DNA from: a virus | Length of the DNA stretch: 57,558 bases | IMG/VR virus record: IMGVR_UViG_3300035670_009774 | Coordinates: 1-57,558 of that record | Direction: 5' to 3' (one strand) | In this document: positions 34,935 through 42,907 of the stretch, one piece after another | Layout: every line of letters starts with the position of its first letter | Numbering within the stretch: the first letter of the stretch is position 1 | The notes under the pieces: generated by a model | Seen by the model: only the letters and a program-made list of their open reading frames with translations | Told to the model about the DNA's origin: nothing | Databases searched by the model: none | Made by a program: the position numbers and the translations under genes

Positions 34935-35276
34935 ATGGCAGTAGAAATCACAGTACAGAACTCAGATGAATTTCAAGAAATGGTAGATACTAAAGACTTT
35001 CGTATTTCGGAAGCAGTTGTATCCGGTATTTTAAAAAATATTGATTCAAAGAAAAAACATATTCATGTATTATCTATAGCTTGTATAGAAGACGATGCTA
35101 TCTACGATATTACAGTTGAACGTAAACATTTTGCAGAAACATTAGAAGAAAATTTACCTTATTATGTTCAAGAAGAACGTTATGAAGATTGTAGGGTAAT
35201 AGCTGATACTATTAAAAAACTAAAAGACCAAGAAGTTGGAACTTTAGTAGATAGTCTCAAAAAATCTAAAAAGTAA
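34935..35276 (+). CDS. Small protein of unknown function
   Basis: 113 aa, one base after the preceding stop. Beta-rich middle (KKHIHVLSIACIEDDAIYDI) and helical C-terminus with Glu/Lys. No cysteine cluster, membrane segment or catalytic motif. Ends one codon before the next promoter. Confidence 0.65.
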   Translation: MAVEITVQNSDEFQEMVDTKDFRISEAVVSGILKNIDSKKKHIHVLSIACIEDDAIYDITVERKHFAETLEENLPYYVQEERYEDCRVIADTIKKLKDQEVGTLVDSLKKSKK

Positions 35277-35308
35277 TTTGGTTCCCTGAAATAGGATACT
35301 TATATTTA
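35277..35308 (+). promoter_or_regulatory. Promoter for the transglycosylase operon
   Basis: TTTG (35277-35280), a 20-bp gap, TATATTTA (35301-35308) followed by C. ATG at 35331. Confidence 0.75.
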
Positions 35309-35330
35309 CGGAAACAAAAAAATAAAAGTT

Positions 35331-35663
35331 ATGAAAGAAAACAAAATGTTTACCCAACAAACAATTAATTTTGTTAAAAAGCATGTTAAAAATGCTTTGA
35401 GTATTGTAGTAGTAGCATCTGTTGCTACAGCATCCTTTAAGTTAGGAGCTAAGTATGGTACTCCTGAAGAAAAGCAAGTTGAAAATCCATATGCTCATGC
35501 TTTTTCCCCTGAAGAAATTTCTATTGCTGTTAATGAGAGTAACGAATTGATTATGATTGAGAGAGCTACAGGTGAATATATCGTTTACAGCGATAAGATT
35601 GGACAAACAATCTTTGGTATGTATGCTAACCGTATTAGTCAAGAAATCAATGCTAGTAAATAG
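35331..35663 (+). CDS. Membrane-anchored protein of unknown function
   Basis: 110 aa. A basic start is followed by one membrane helix (NALSIVVVASVATASFKLGA, about 22-41) and a soluble, probably periplasmic, domain of about 65 residues. It is transcribed just ahead of the lytic transglycosylase with a 14-bp overlap, so it may help localise that enzyme or act in lysis or superinfection exclusion. Start in the ATAAAAGTTATG context. Confidence 0.7.
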   Translation: MKENKMFTQQTINFVKKHVKNALSIVVVASVATASFKLGAKYGTPEEKQVENPYAHAFSPEEISIAVNESNELIMIERATGEYIVYSDKIGQTIFGMYANRISQEINASK

Positions 35664-36168
35664 TCTTAAAATCGGTATTGCAGTGGGAGCATTAGCTGTC
35701 GCTGCATTAACCGTTACTAGTAAGGAAAAAGATACACTCACAGATGTAAGAATTCCTGATAGTATCGATCAATCATCTCCTGTAAGTTTACAAATGTATC
35801 AACATATTAAGGAATATGCTGATTCATTTAATATTCCTTTAAAATATGCTTTTGGTGTTGCAAATACTGAAACAGGATATAGAGGCCCATTTCATTGGAA
35901 ATACAACCCAGCTCAAACATCTTCAGCAGGTGCTGTAGGTCCAATGCAAGTAATGGTATCAACTGCTCGTTGGATTAATAAAGATAAAGTATCTAAAGAA
36001 CGATTAAGAACTGATATTGAATATAATATCTATACTTCAATGAAACTTTTACGTATTTTATTTAACAAAAATAGAGATTGGAAAGTAGCATTTGGAGAAT
36101 ATAATACTGGTCGTCCTTGTATTAATGGATATTCACATAAAGTTTACAATTACAACCCAAATTGGTAA
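35650..36168 (+). CDS. Lytic transglycosylase (SLT domain), exported
   Basis: 172 aa from ATG at 35650; the frame is open further upstream but that start would lie deep in the preceding gene. An N-terminal signal or anchor (SLKIGIAVGALAVAALTVTS) precedes the SLT domain: KYAFGVANTETGYRGPFHWK with the catalytic Glu, AGAVGPMQVMVSTARWIN, then FGEYNTGRP. It cleaves peptidoglycan glycan strands in the periplasm. It could serve cell lysis, DNA entry if virion-borne, or wall remodelling. Compact relative to MltC/Slt enzymes. Confidence 0.83.
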   Translation: MLVNSLKIGIAVGALAVAALTVTSKEKDTLTDVRIPDSIDQSSPVSLQMYQHIKEYADSFNIPLKYAFGVANTETGYRGPFHWKYNPAQTSSAGAVGPMQVMVSTARWINKDKVSKERLRTDIEYNIYTSMKLLRILFNKNRDWKVAFGEYNTGRPCINGYSHKVYNYNPNW

Positions 36169-36213
36169 AAAAATTGCGATATGTATTAGGGTACGTTTTA
36201 ATCCTAATAAGTA

Positions 36214-36357
36214 ATGGCAAAATTAAAATCTCAATCAGTAACCCTAAAAAAAGATTCATCTAAAGTAAGCAGACCAGGTGTTCATGCTAAAACAAAAACA
36301 AGTAAATTAAAATCAAGCAAAAAATATCGAAAATTATATAAAGGTCAAGGAAAATAA
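36214..36357 (+). CDS. Small highly basic protein
   Basis: 47 aa, read directly from the sequence. Lys/Ser/Thr-rich (15 Lys), with RPGVHAKTKTSKLKSSKKY and an ending LYKGQGK. I believe this C-terminal block recurs in Bacteroidota phage genomes. Charge suggests nucleic-acid or ribosome binding. The ORF is too short for automated calls, but its composition is strongly non-random. Confidence 0.6.
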   Translation: MAKLKSQSVTLKKDSSKVSRPGVHAKTKTSKLKSSKKYRKLYKGQGK

Positions 36358-36377
36358 AATTATAAATTATAAAAGTT

Positions 36378-36515
36378 ATGAGTAAAACAAGCAATCATGC
36401 AAAACTAGAATGTCTAAAAGCTTGGACTGAAAATCGTAAGTTTAAAGCTAAAAGAAAACCTAAAAAACAACCTCTTTGGTTAAAAGATATGCATCGTGAA
36501 GAAGATGAAGATTGA
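36378..36515 (+). CDS. Small basic protein of unknown function
   Basis: 45 aa with an ATAAAAGTTATG start context. Lys/Arg-rich centre (ENRKFKAKRKPKKQPLWLK) and an acidic C-terminal tail (HREEDED). It overlaps the next gene by 11 bp. No family recognised. Confidence 0.6.
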   Translation: MSKTSNHAKLECLKAWTENRKFKAKRKPKKQPLWLKDMHREEDED

Positions 36516-36678
36516 TGGTAATACTATTGACTTTTTCTCCTCTATCCCAGATGATGTTTTAGCTAAAGTAGCATTTTATGATTGGAAAGCTTTAGAGAGA
36601 TTGTGTATTGCTTTAACTTTAGATCTCCAATTAATATATGAATCCATCCCAGAATCTGATGTAGATTATGTAAATTAA
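36505..36678 (+). CDS. Small acidic protein of unknown function
   Basis: 57 aa from ATG at 36505 (a GTG at 36496 is an alternative). DGNTIDFFSSIPDDVLAKVA then a helical stretch (ALERLCIALTLDLQLIYE). The DFFSSIPDDV phrase looks like a short interaction motif. Followed by a run of T and the next promoter. Confidence 0.55.
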   Translation: MKIDGNTIDFFSSIPDDVLAKVAFYDWKALERLCIALTLDLQLIYESIPESDVDYVN

Positions 36679-36698
36679 TTTTTTTTTTTATAAAAATG

Positions 36699-36730
36699 TT
36701 TGGAGGAGCGAAAGCTCCTTCGTATATTTA
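36699..36730 (+). promoter_or_regulatory. Promoter with hairpin spacer
   Basis: TTTG (36699-36702), a 20-bp gap, TATATTTA (36723-36730). The spacer holds AGGAGC-GAAA-GCTCCT (36704-36719), a perfect 6-bp stem with a GNRA-type loop. ATG at 36749. Confidence 0.75.
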
Positions 36731-36748
36731 TCACATAAAATAAAGGTT

Positions 36749-37210
36749 ATGGCACTTTGGAGATTTAGCAATTTAAACAAGTATGGTAATTGGAGGTATA
36801 GGATTATTTCTTGGCCTGATAATAAACCATTTTCACATGGTCCTGGTTATGGTAAAGCAGTTGGAGTACAACGTTTTAAATATGAGTATGAACATGCTTA
36901 TATAGCTCCTGCATTATTTACTTCACCTCGAGATGGACAAAAATATATCATCCCAGGTTGGATAAAAGTACATCCTGATACTCAATTAAAGGATATTAAT
37001 TGGATTAAACCTGAACCTAAAGTAGTTGCAAAACAAGATGCTCCTACAACTCATGAAGAATTTAAATTCGAATCCAAAAGCGAACCAGGTAGTTTTTATG
37101 TTGTTCGAGTAATAGGAGATAAAGTAAAATGTAATTGTGCTGGTCAATATCGAGCTAAAGATAGACAATGTAAACACATGAAAGAAGTTAAACAGAAATT
37201 AGGTCTATGA
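36749..37210 (+). CDS. SWIM-type zinc-finger protein
   Basis: 153 aa. A C-terminal CxC then CxH pattern, KCNCAGQYRAKDRQCKHMKE (about 129-148), is the SWIM finger. The N-terminal half is rich in Trp/Tyr and Pro (GNWRYRIISWPDNKPFSHG), with no known fold. SWIM domains bind DNA or protein partners. It overlaps the HNH gene by 4 bp, which suggests the two work together. Confidence 0.7.
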   Translation: MALWRFSNLNKYGNWRYRIISWPDNKPFSHGPGYGKAVGVQRFKYEYEHAYIAPALFTSPRDGQKYIIPGWIKVHPDTQLKDINWIKPEPKVVAKQDAPTTHEEFKFESKSEPGSFYVVRVIGDKVKCNCAGQYRAKDRQCKHMKEVKQKLGL

Positions 37211-37599
37211 AGTGTAGAGTAGAATGGTGTAATCATGAAACAGAGTTTTATAACAAAAAACAACGTTACAAATACTGCTCTACCCATATTCAGTATAAAC
37301 AATATGCTTCTAATGCTCCTGTACGTCCTTGGTTGATGTATAAAGTAGAAAAAGTAGTAAATAATGATTTAGTTTGTGAACACTGTAGTTTAGATATGGT
37401 TAAACATTATAAAAATACTAATCTAAAAGCCATACTTACAGCAATGGATGTTGACCATATTGATTCAGCTATTAAAGGTACTCCTGAAGGTGAACAACCA
37501 AACAACTACCAATTACTTTGTAAAATGTGTCACATTATTAAGTCATATGATGAAGGTGATTATGTAAATAAAAAATACAAAAAAGATTTGGAATCCTGA
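37207..37599 (+). CDS. HNH endonuclease-like protein
   Basis: 130 aa. An N-terminal Cys/His segment (MKCRVEWCNHE ... CSTHI) may bind one zinc. The HNH core is CEHCSLD, then MDVDHIDSAIKGTPEG with the D-H catalytic pair, NNYQLLCKMCHIIKS with the Asn and the second CxxC. It should nick or cut DNA, or serve as a homing-type or packaging-linked nuclease. It is better conserved than the protein at 34104. Confidence 0.78.
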   Translation: MKCRVEWCNHETEFYNKKQRYKYCSTHIQYKQYASNAPVRPWLMYKVEKVVNNDLVCEHCSLDMVKHYKNTNLKAILTAMDVDHIDSAIKGTPEGEQPNNYQLLCKMCHIIKSYDEGDYVNKKYKKDLES

Positions 37600-37618
37600 G
37601 ATCCTGTTCGTATATTCC
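37587..37618 (+). promoter_or_regulatory. Promoter
   Basis: TTTG (37587-37590), a 20-bp gap, TATATTCC (37611-37618) preceded by TTCG. It overlaps the last codons of the HNH gene. ATG at 37638. Confidence 0.7.
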
Positions 37619-37637
37619 CCATATAAAGATAAAGGTT

Positions 37638-38066
37638 ATGACAGAAAAAACAGAACGTAGAGGTAGACCAGCAGAAACTCCATTCGAAAAACCAGAAAAA
37701 TGGACTCGTGAATTTTATGAAGTACCAACTAAACCTGAGTTGGGTTATAAAATGACTTATTATTACGACATTAATAAGAGTGTTAATGGTCCGTATAAAA
37801 CAGAAATTGTTTATCCTAAAGGTTATAAACATGATAAATTTAAGGTTGAAAAAGGTAAAGCATATAATAAACAACCTGTTGTTTTAGTATTTAAAACATC
37901 AAATCGTTCAAATGCCCAAACCAAAATGAAGGTATTTGCAAATGAAAATATTGACTACATAATGTCAGCTGATAAATTAGTAGGTGTACCTGAAACAGCA
38001 ATTATTTTAGAATGTGGAGTAGGTGAAAGCTTTATTGAAGCTTGGAAATCTAAATACTCTCTTTAA
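37638..38066 (+). CDS. Protein of unknown function
   Basis: 142 aa, start in the ATAAAGGTTATG context 20 bp after a promoter. Lys/Glu-rich, N-terminus EKTERRGRPAETPFEKPEKW is basic and AT-hook-like (RGRP). The middle is beta-rich (MTYYYDINKSVNGPYKTEIV). No enzyme motif. The RGRP core may bind AT-rich DNA. Confidence 0.6.
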   Translation: MTEKTERRGRPAETPFEKPEKWTREFYEVPTKPELGYKMTYYYDINKSVNGPYKTEIVYPKGYKHDKFKVEKGKAYNKQPVVLVFKTSNRSNAQTKMKVFANENIDYIMSADKLVGVPETAIILECGVGESFIEAWKSKYSL

Positions 38067-38093
38067 TATTTATAACATATAATTTAAAATAAA

Positions 38094-38822
38094 ATGGCTA
38101 CAAGAGCATTAATTGGATACATTGAAAACGGGGTTTTAACTTCAACATACAACCACTATGATGGTTATCCTGAAAATTTGGGTAAAGCATTAGAGAGTTT
38201 TTATAATACCCCTGAAAAAGCAAAAGAGATTGCTAATAAAGGATATGTTAGTTATATTTCTCCTGAAACTGGAGAAATTGAAGCAAACAACAAACAAGCC
38301 CCAGGTAAAGTTAAGTTATCTGCTAATTTTTTAGATGCTATGGATGAAATAGCTGAAGAAATTGATTCTTATGGTGGTGATTATGGATACATTTGGGATA
38401 ATTCAAAAGGTGAATGGATTACTATTGAAAATGAGGGTATTGGAGAAATGTCCCAAGATTTAGAAATGCAATTAGCTCACTTAAAAGATGAATTTGATGC
38501 TGAAGAAGTAGATGAAGCTTATCACGTTGGTGATAACAAAGAAGTAGTTACTAAAGAAGCTGAAGATAAAGTAGATTCACAAGAATCATTTGCTAAAGTA
38601 TTATCTCAAGCAATTTTTAAATTACAAGACGAACCTAAAGATATGCTTAGCGCTTATAAAGATTCGGTAGCTAATGATGTTCGTTTAAATGGTGTTGAAC
38701 AGTATGCTGATTATACAGTAGAAGATTTTATCGAAGATTATAATAATTATATCCAAGATAAAATGGAATTAGACGAAAACTTTATTCGTCAAATGAAATA
38801 TAAAGCAGGTATTATTAAATAA
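38094..38822 (+). CDS. Conserved phage protein of unknown function
   Basis: 242 aa. The start TRALIGYIENGVLTSTYNHY with DGYPENLGKAL is a pattern I know from many phage proteins of unassigned function. The rest is acidic and helical with Glu/Asp-rich stretches (about 125-190). No membrane segment. There is no clear promoter in the 27-bp gap, so it is probably read from 37587. Confidence 0.7.
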   Translation: MATRALIGYIENGVLTSTYNHYDGYPENLGKALESFYNTPEKAKEIANKGYVSYISPETGEIEANNKQAPGKVKLSANFLDAMDEIAEEIDSYGGDYGYIWDNSKGEWITIENEGIGEMSQDLEMQLAHLKDEFDAEEVDEAYHVGDNKEVVTKEAEDKVDSQESFAKVLSQAIFKLQDEPKDMLSAYKDSVANDVRLNGVEQYADYTVEDFIEDYNNYIQDKMELDENFIRQMKYKAGIIK

Positions 38823-38850
38823 TTTAGAATCATTCTAAATGACGAAGGGA

Positions 38851-38882
38851 TTTGGCTTTGCCGGATCCCTTTCGTATATTTC
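38851..38882 (+). promoter_or_regulatory. Promoter placed directly on the next start codon
   Basis: TTTG (38851-38854), a 20-bp gap, TATATTTC (38875-38882). AAGGGAT (38845-38851) and ATCCCTT (38865-38871) form an inverted repeat around the -33 side of the spacer. The ATG lies only 4 bp after the -7 box. Confidence 0.65.
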
Positions 38883-38886
38883 CGAC

Positions 38887-39024
38887 ATGATGAAAAAGTT
38901 AGAAAAGATAGAATTGACAATCCACGAGTGGAACGAAGCTATGCGTATGCCAACTCCACATCGCAACAAAAAGAAATACTACAGAAAAGAAAAGCACAAA
39001 GATGCTTGGAAATCTGAAAAATAG
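38887..39024 (+). CDS. Small basic protein, possibly from a leaderless message
   Basis: 45 aa from the first ATG after the promoter (38887; a second ATG follows at once). An in-frame ATG at 38839 lies upstream of the promoter and is rejected. The C-terminal half is Lys/Arg/His-rich (PHRNKKKYYRKEKHKDAWK). A transcription start about 6 bp past the -7 box would coincide with the ATG, so the message would have no leader. Confidence 0.5.
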   Translation: MMKKLEKIELTIHEWNEAMRMPTPHRNKKKYYRKEKHKDAWKSEK

Positions 39025-39036
39025 TTCGTATATTTA
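39005..39036 (+). promoter_or_regulatory. Promoter
   Basis: CTTG (39005-39008), a 20-bp gap, TATATTTA (39029-39036) preceded by TTCG. It overlaps the end of the upstream gene. ATG at 39060. Confidence 0.7.
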
Positions 39037-39059
39037 CCGAGTAAGAAAAAATAAAGGTT

Positions 39060-39407
39060 ATGGAAAATAAAAATTTGTTTATTGAGTTAGCTAGAGTATT
39101 AAATGCTAAAGGTGCTAACATTGAAATGGAGTATTGTTTTATTGGTGAAGAGTGTGTCCCCTCTAATACCCCAGTAGTTCGTGGTTATATGGGTCCTGAA
39201 GGTGAGGGATTTTATTTCCGTGCCAATCGTAATTATTTTGGAATTAGCGAATCAGAAATAGCTAGTGTATTCCCAATTTCAATTGAAGATCATGATGTAC
39301 GTATGGTAAGCTTCAGTGAATATGAAGTTGAGTTTGATAATGATCGCTCATACCCAGAATCATTTTCATTTATTATTGAAAAAAATGGCCAAAACATTTT
39401 AAAATAA
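39060..39407 (+). CDS. Protein of unknown function
   Basis: 115 aa, ATAAAGGTTATG start context. It alternates predicted strands with acidic residues (EMEYCFIGEECVPSNTPVV, EGFYFRANRNYFGISE) and is probably a small beta domain. No metal or catalytic motif. Confidence 0.65.
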   Translation: MENKNLFIELARVLNAKGANIEMEYCFIGEECVPSNTPVVRGYMGPEGEGFYFRANRNYFGISESEIASVFPISIEDHDVRMVSFSEYEVEFDNDRSYPESFSFIIEKNGQNILK

Positions 39408-39412
39408 AAGTT

Positions 39413-39550
39413 ATGTTATTAGAAGATTTAACCTGTATTGATGATTTGTATTATATTGGCGATATTGCTGATGTAGACGGTAGTCCTTGGGTTGATCAAG
39501 CAACTGCTGAATTAATTCTTTTAGAATTTAATGCAGGAATTCAAAAATAA
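39413..39550 (+). CDS. Small acidic protein of unknown function
   Basis: 45 aa, read directly from the sequence, with ATAAAAGTTATG before it and 5 bp after the previous stop. Strongly acidic (LLEDLTCIDDLYYIGDIADV), rich in Asp and Leu. Ends just before the next promoter. Possibly an inhibitor or DNA mimic by charge; this is speculation. Confidence 0.55.
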   Translation: MLLEDLTCIDDLYYIGDIADVDGSPWVDQATAELILLEFNAGIQK

Positions 39551-39551
39551 A

Positions 39552-39583
39552 TTTGGCTCCCCGAAATTTCGTTCGTATATTTA
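39552..39583 (+). promoter_or_regulatory. Promoter
   Basis: TTTG (39552-39555), a 20-bp gap, TATATTTA (39576-39583) followed by C. The spacer holds the palindrome CGAAATTTCG (39562-39571). ATG at 39608. Confidence 0.75.
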
Positions 39584-39607
39584 CACATAAGATAAAAGAT
39601 AAAGGTT

Positions 39608-40000
39608 ATGAAAAACACACAAAAATCAATTTTGACAGCAGAGTGGCTTACAATTAAATCAATGTATGAAGCCAACACAAATGGTTCAAACAAATATGGT
39701 ACTAATTTTCCAATCAATGGTGAATTAGACCAATTATCATTAGACTTTATTGATAAATTGGGTGTCTTGACAACACAATTAGGCTTTGAATGTACTGTAG
39801 ATGGTGTTCATATGAATTTGTGGAAAGAACGTATTTGGTCACTTGTTGAAAATGCTGGTCTTCTCCAAGACATTGCCTGGAAAACAGATCTGGAAGACGA
39901 AGAGGCAGAAATTCAAGACAACTGGTATTCAGTTGAAGATGAGTTTGATGCTGATATGGAAGCTCAAAGTTTTGAAGTATTTGGTCTTAATAAAATCTAA
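39608..40000 (+). CDS. Acidic protein of unknown function
   Basis: 130 aa, ATAAAGGTTATG start. Mostly helical with an acidic C-terminal third (DLEDEEAEIQDNWYSVEDEF). No motif recognised. First gene of a four-gene unit ending in the Smr-domain protein. Confidence 0.65.
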   Translation: MKNTQKSILTAEWLTIKSMYEANTNGSNKYGTNFPINGELDQLSLDFIDKLGVLTTQLGFECTVDGVHMNLWKERIWSLVENAGLLQDIAWKTDLEDEEAEIQDNWYSVEDEFDADMEAQSFEVFGLNKI

Positions 40001-40003
40001 GAT

Positions 40004-40138
40004 ATGACACCCGAACTAAAAGAACGTTTGTATAGAGAATTGATGCAAATATTAATGTCCCTTGAAGAAAGTGATTTTAATGGAGCAACAATGGAACTTG
40101 AAGATTTAATTAACCGTTTAAAATACGATAAACTATGA
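40004..40138 (+). CDS. Small helical protein of unknown function
   Basis: 44 aa, read directly from the sequence, starting three bases after the previous stop and overlapping the next gene by 4 bp (ATGA). Predicted as two helices (ELKERLYRELMQILMSLEES and MELEDLINRLKYDK). Small dimeric helical peptide by appearance. Confidence 0.55.
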   Translation: MTPELKERLYRELMQILMSLEESDFNGATMELEDLINRLKYDKL

Positions 40139-40359
40139 AATTTTTGAAACTAACAGGATATGGAAATAGTCATTCACATCTAATTCCCCTAAAATCAATT
40201 ACTGATATTGAATTTGAAGTTAATTATACTTCGGTTACTCTATCTAGTGGTCGCAGTGTAAACGTAGTAGAAACTGAAGAAGATTTTGAAAAAATCATTA
40301 ATTTTTCTGGAGGATATATTATAAATGAAAATTCAATTAATAATGATTTGCCTTTTTAA
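40135..40359 (+). CDS. Small protein of unknown function
   Basis: 74 aa. Beta-rich: KFLKLTGYGNSHSHLIPLKS, then FEVNYTSVTLSSGRSVNVVE and a short helix. The strand order resembles a small barrel or PilZ-like domain, but nothing specific is recognised. It abuts the Smr gene directly. Confidence 0.6.
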   Translation: MKFLKLTGYGNSHSHLIPLKSITDIEFEVNYTSVTLSSGRSVNVVETEEDFEKIINFSGGYIINENSINNDLPF

Positions 40360-40587
40360 ATGAAACCAAAGCTTACCTTAGATCTACATGGTATTAAACA
40401 TCAAGATGTAGAACTTATGTTAGAAAATTTTTTTCTATGGGAAAATAATATTGTAAAACAAACAGTCCAAATTATTTCTGGCAATTCTACTGATATGAAA
40501 AGAATTGTTTGTAAATGGCTTGATTCTAATGAATTTTCTTATTACATTCCCTCAAATAATTTAGGCACTATTTATGTAAATGGATAA
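40360..40587 (+). CDS. Smr-domain protein
   Basis: 75 aa, a minimal Smr domain. LTLDLHGIKHQDVELMLENF carries the LDLHG signature, VQIISGNSTDMKRIV is the GxG-like loop (here GNS), and the final strand is NLGTIYVNG. Smr domains of MutS2 and stand-alone proteins bind or cleave nucleic acids, including collided-ribosome mRNA in SmrB. Whether this short copy is catalytic cannot be seen. Confidence 0.75.
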   Translation: MKPKLTLDLHGIKHQDVELMLENFFLWENNIVKQTVQIISGNSTDMKRIVCKWLDSNEFSYYIPSNNLGTIYVNG

Positions 40588-40636
40588 ACTCTAAATATTT
40601 ATTATCACATTAGTTTTATAAAATAGTTTACATATA

Positions 40637-42295
40637 ATGAAGTTAATAAAAAATTCTCCATATAAGATATTAAGTATTATAGGTGGTCTTCACTCATGTG
40701 GTTTAACTTATTATGAAAATGGAGAAATAAAAGTTGTTCTAGAGGAAGAACGATTAGTTAGAACTAAACCTTACGTTGATTTACATAATGATTTTTTTAG
40801 ATATCCTTTAGAATCTCTTAGAGAACTTATTTTTAAATATAATGTTAATTTAGAATCTATAGATTATTTTACTAGTTTTTATGAATATGAAACTATAAAA
40901 ATAATGTTAAATGAAACTTGTAACTATTCTTTACCTCCTCACAAATATATTAAAACAGAGCACCACGAAACACACTGTGCTCTAGCTTATTACCTTTCAG
41001 GATTTCAAGAAGATACATTAGTAATAGCAATTGATGGCAGTGGAGAAGAACATTCAGCTAAATATTATTTAGGTACTAACGGTGATTTAAAATACATTGA
41101 TGGAATTGGTATTGATAGGCATTCTATAGGAATGTATTATTGTGCTCTTACGGAATTATTAGGTTTTAAACGTTTAAAAGATGAAGGTAAAATAGTTGGT
41201 TTGGCGGGTCATGGAGAATATATTCCTGAATTTTATAATGTTTTTAAAAAGGTTTTATTATTAGAAGATGGTTTAAAAACTAAAAAATCAACATTTGAAA
41301 ATCAACAAGATTTAGCAGGTGGTGGAGTTTATCAAGAATTATTTTCAAACTTTTTTAATTTTATGGGAAGTAATATCTCTTGGAGATATGAAAACCAACG
41401 TAAAAACATAGCTTATTGTGGTCAATTAGTTCTTGAAGAAACAATCCTCGAAATATTACACACACTTCATATAAAATATCCTCATGTTAAAAAATTAGCC
41501 TTATCCGGAGGTGTATTTGCTAATATAAAAGTAAATAAAAAAATAAATGAACTTAAATGGGTTGATGAAGTATTTATTACTCCCCCTATGGGTGATGAAG
41601 GTTTACCTTTAGGTTCATTATTACTTGTATTAAAAAAATTATATCCCGAATTTAAACCAATTCGTTTGGAAAATGTTTTTTTAGGATTAGAATATACAAA
41701 TGAAGAAGTAGATAATGCTGCTAAGTGTATAATGGAGGAGTATATTAAAATTCCTTATAATGTTGATTATGTGGGTGAATTACTTAAATCTAAAAAAATA
41801 TTAGGTTTATTCAATGGTCGATTTGAACACGGACCTAGAGCATTAGGTAATCGAACAATTACTTGTGATCCAACACATCTCGAAACTTATGATATAATTA
41901 ATGGTAAACTTCAACGTAATGATTTTATGCCATTCGCTCCTGCAGTTTTAGATGAAGATGCTAATCGTTTATTTAAAGTAGATAAATCTCAATATACAGC
42001 TGAGTTTATGACTATGTTATATGATACTAGGGATGAATTTAAAGATATGTTACCCACAGTAACACACCCTGTTGATAAAACAGCTCGTATTCAAATTGTA
42101 ACAGAACAATCAAACCCATTCTTTTATAATATCCTAAAAAAATATAAAGAATTAACAGGTATTGGATGTTTAGTAAATACCTCATTTAATGTTCATAACG
42201 AACCAATTGTAAATAAACCTGAAGAAGCATTTATGCATCTCAAAAATGGAATAATAGATTTTTTAGTAACCCCTTATGGAATTTATTCAAAATGA
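40637..42295 (+). CDS. Carbamoyltransferase (NodU/CmcH/TobZ family)
   Basis: 552 aa. An N-terminal Kae1-like domain has HHETHCALAYYLSGF and IAIDGSGEEHSA, and KLALSGGVFANIKVNKKI is the ATP-site segment. The C-terminal YrdC-like domain has GRFEHGPRALGNRTI and GCLVNTSFNVHNEPIV. The enzyme makes carbamoyl-AMP from carbamoyl phosphate and ATP and transfers the carbamoyl group to a sugar hydroxyl. With the oxygenase and FkbM genes downstream it decorates the same glycan, by inference. Confidence 0.9.
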   Translation: MKLIKNSPYKILSIIGGLHSCGLTYYENGEIKVVLEEERLVRTKPYVDLHNDFFRYPLESLRELIFKYNVNLESIDYFTSFYEYETIKIMLNETCNYSLPPHKYIKTEHHETHCALAYYLSGFQEDTLVIAIDGSGEEHSAKYYLGTNGDLKYIDGIGIDRHSIGMYYCALTELLGFKRLKDEGKIVGLAGHGEYIPEFYNVFKKVLLLEDGLKTKKSTFENQQDLAGGGVYQELFSNFFNFMGSNISWRYENQRKNIAYCGQLVLEETILEILHTLHIKYPHVKKLALSGGVFANIKVNKKINELKWVDEVFITPPMGDEGLPLGSLLLVLKKLYPEFKPIRLENVFLGLEYTNEEVDNAAKCIMEEYIKIPYNVDYVGELLKSKKILGLFNGRFEHGPRALGNRTITCDPTHLETYDIINGKLQRNDFMPFAPAVLDEDANRLFKVDKSQYTAEFMTMLYDTRDEFKDMLPTVTHPVDKTARIQIVTEQSNPFFYNILKKYKELTGIGCLVNTSFNVHNEPIVNKPEEAFMHLKNGIIDFLVTPYGIYSK

Positions 42296-42489
42296 CAAGA
42301 GAACAACGACTTGAAGAAATGTTACATCATGCTCATGAAAGAGGATATTATGAGCAAGTAATTAAAAAAGCAAAAGAACTAGAAATATATAATCCCCGAA
42401 TGGAATTTTACGAACGCTGGGAAAAAGCCTATCACATAAGTAAATCAGAATTTTATGATATTAAATTTACAGAACAACTCCCACGCTAA
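42292..42489 (+). CDS. Small helical protein of unknown function
   Basis: 65 aa, ATGA overlap with the carbamoyltransferase. Helical and charged: EQRLEEMLHHAHERGYYEQV, then KKAKELEIYNPRMEFYERWE. It overlaps the next gene by 35 bp. No family known. Confidence 0.6.
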   Translation: MTREQRLEEMLHHAHERGYYEQVIKKAKELEIYNPRMEFYERWEKAYHISKSEFYDIKFTEQLPR

Positions 42490-42907
42490 TATTTCTTTTA
42501 CTAATTTAGTTAAAGTATCTATTAGAGGTGAACATAGCTATAATGTATCTTGGTATAAAGATGAAATATTTATAGGTCAAATGGAACTTCATTCGGGTAC
42601 TTGGGGTGGTTTCGAAAATGAATTAGGAAATTGGAGATTAGAATTTTGGCAAAATGAAATTTTAGTTAATTCAATTACATTTAATTTAGAAAATAAAAAC
42701 GTATTGTTTATCTATACTCTCCACACAGAAAAAGGTAAATTACCTAATATTAATTCAATTATTGAATATATCAGTGATGTTAAAAATAGATATAATTTTA
42801 TTCCCTATGTTTATTTTAAAGGAAGTGAAAAATATAACATTCCTTTTAATACTTTAAAGTTAAATGATTCTGTAAATTTTGACCTTATATTAGAAAAAAA
42901 TGGATAA
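42455..42907 (+). CDS. Beta-domain protein, possibly a truncated glycosyltransferase
   Basis: 150 aa. Predicted strands with VSWYKDEIFIGQMELHSGTW and NWRLEFWQNEILVNSITFNL, then NKNVLFIYTLHTEKGKL. The layout recalls the N-terminal beta domain of large phage/bacterial glycosyltransferases of the O-heptosyltransferase type, whose catalytic domain would start next. Here the chain stops after about 60 more residues. Either a remnant or a stand-alone binding domain. Overlaps the oxygenase gene by 8 bp. Confidence 0.5.
   Translation: MILNLQNNSHANISFTNLVKVSIRGEHSYNVSWYKDEIFIGQMELHSGTWGGFENELGNWRLEFWQNEILVNSITFNLENKNVLFIYTLHTEKGKLPNINSIIEYISDVKNRYNFIPYVYFKGSEKYNIPFNTLKLNDSVNFDLILEKNG

Noticed and set aside
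38839-38886. Upstream in-frame starts for several genes (38839, 52499, 56209, 56936)
   Set aside because: Each extension runs through a promoter of the conserved family, so the true starts are downstream at 38887, 52631, 56332 and 56972.
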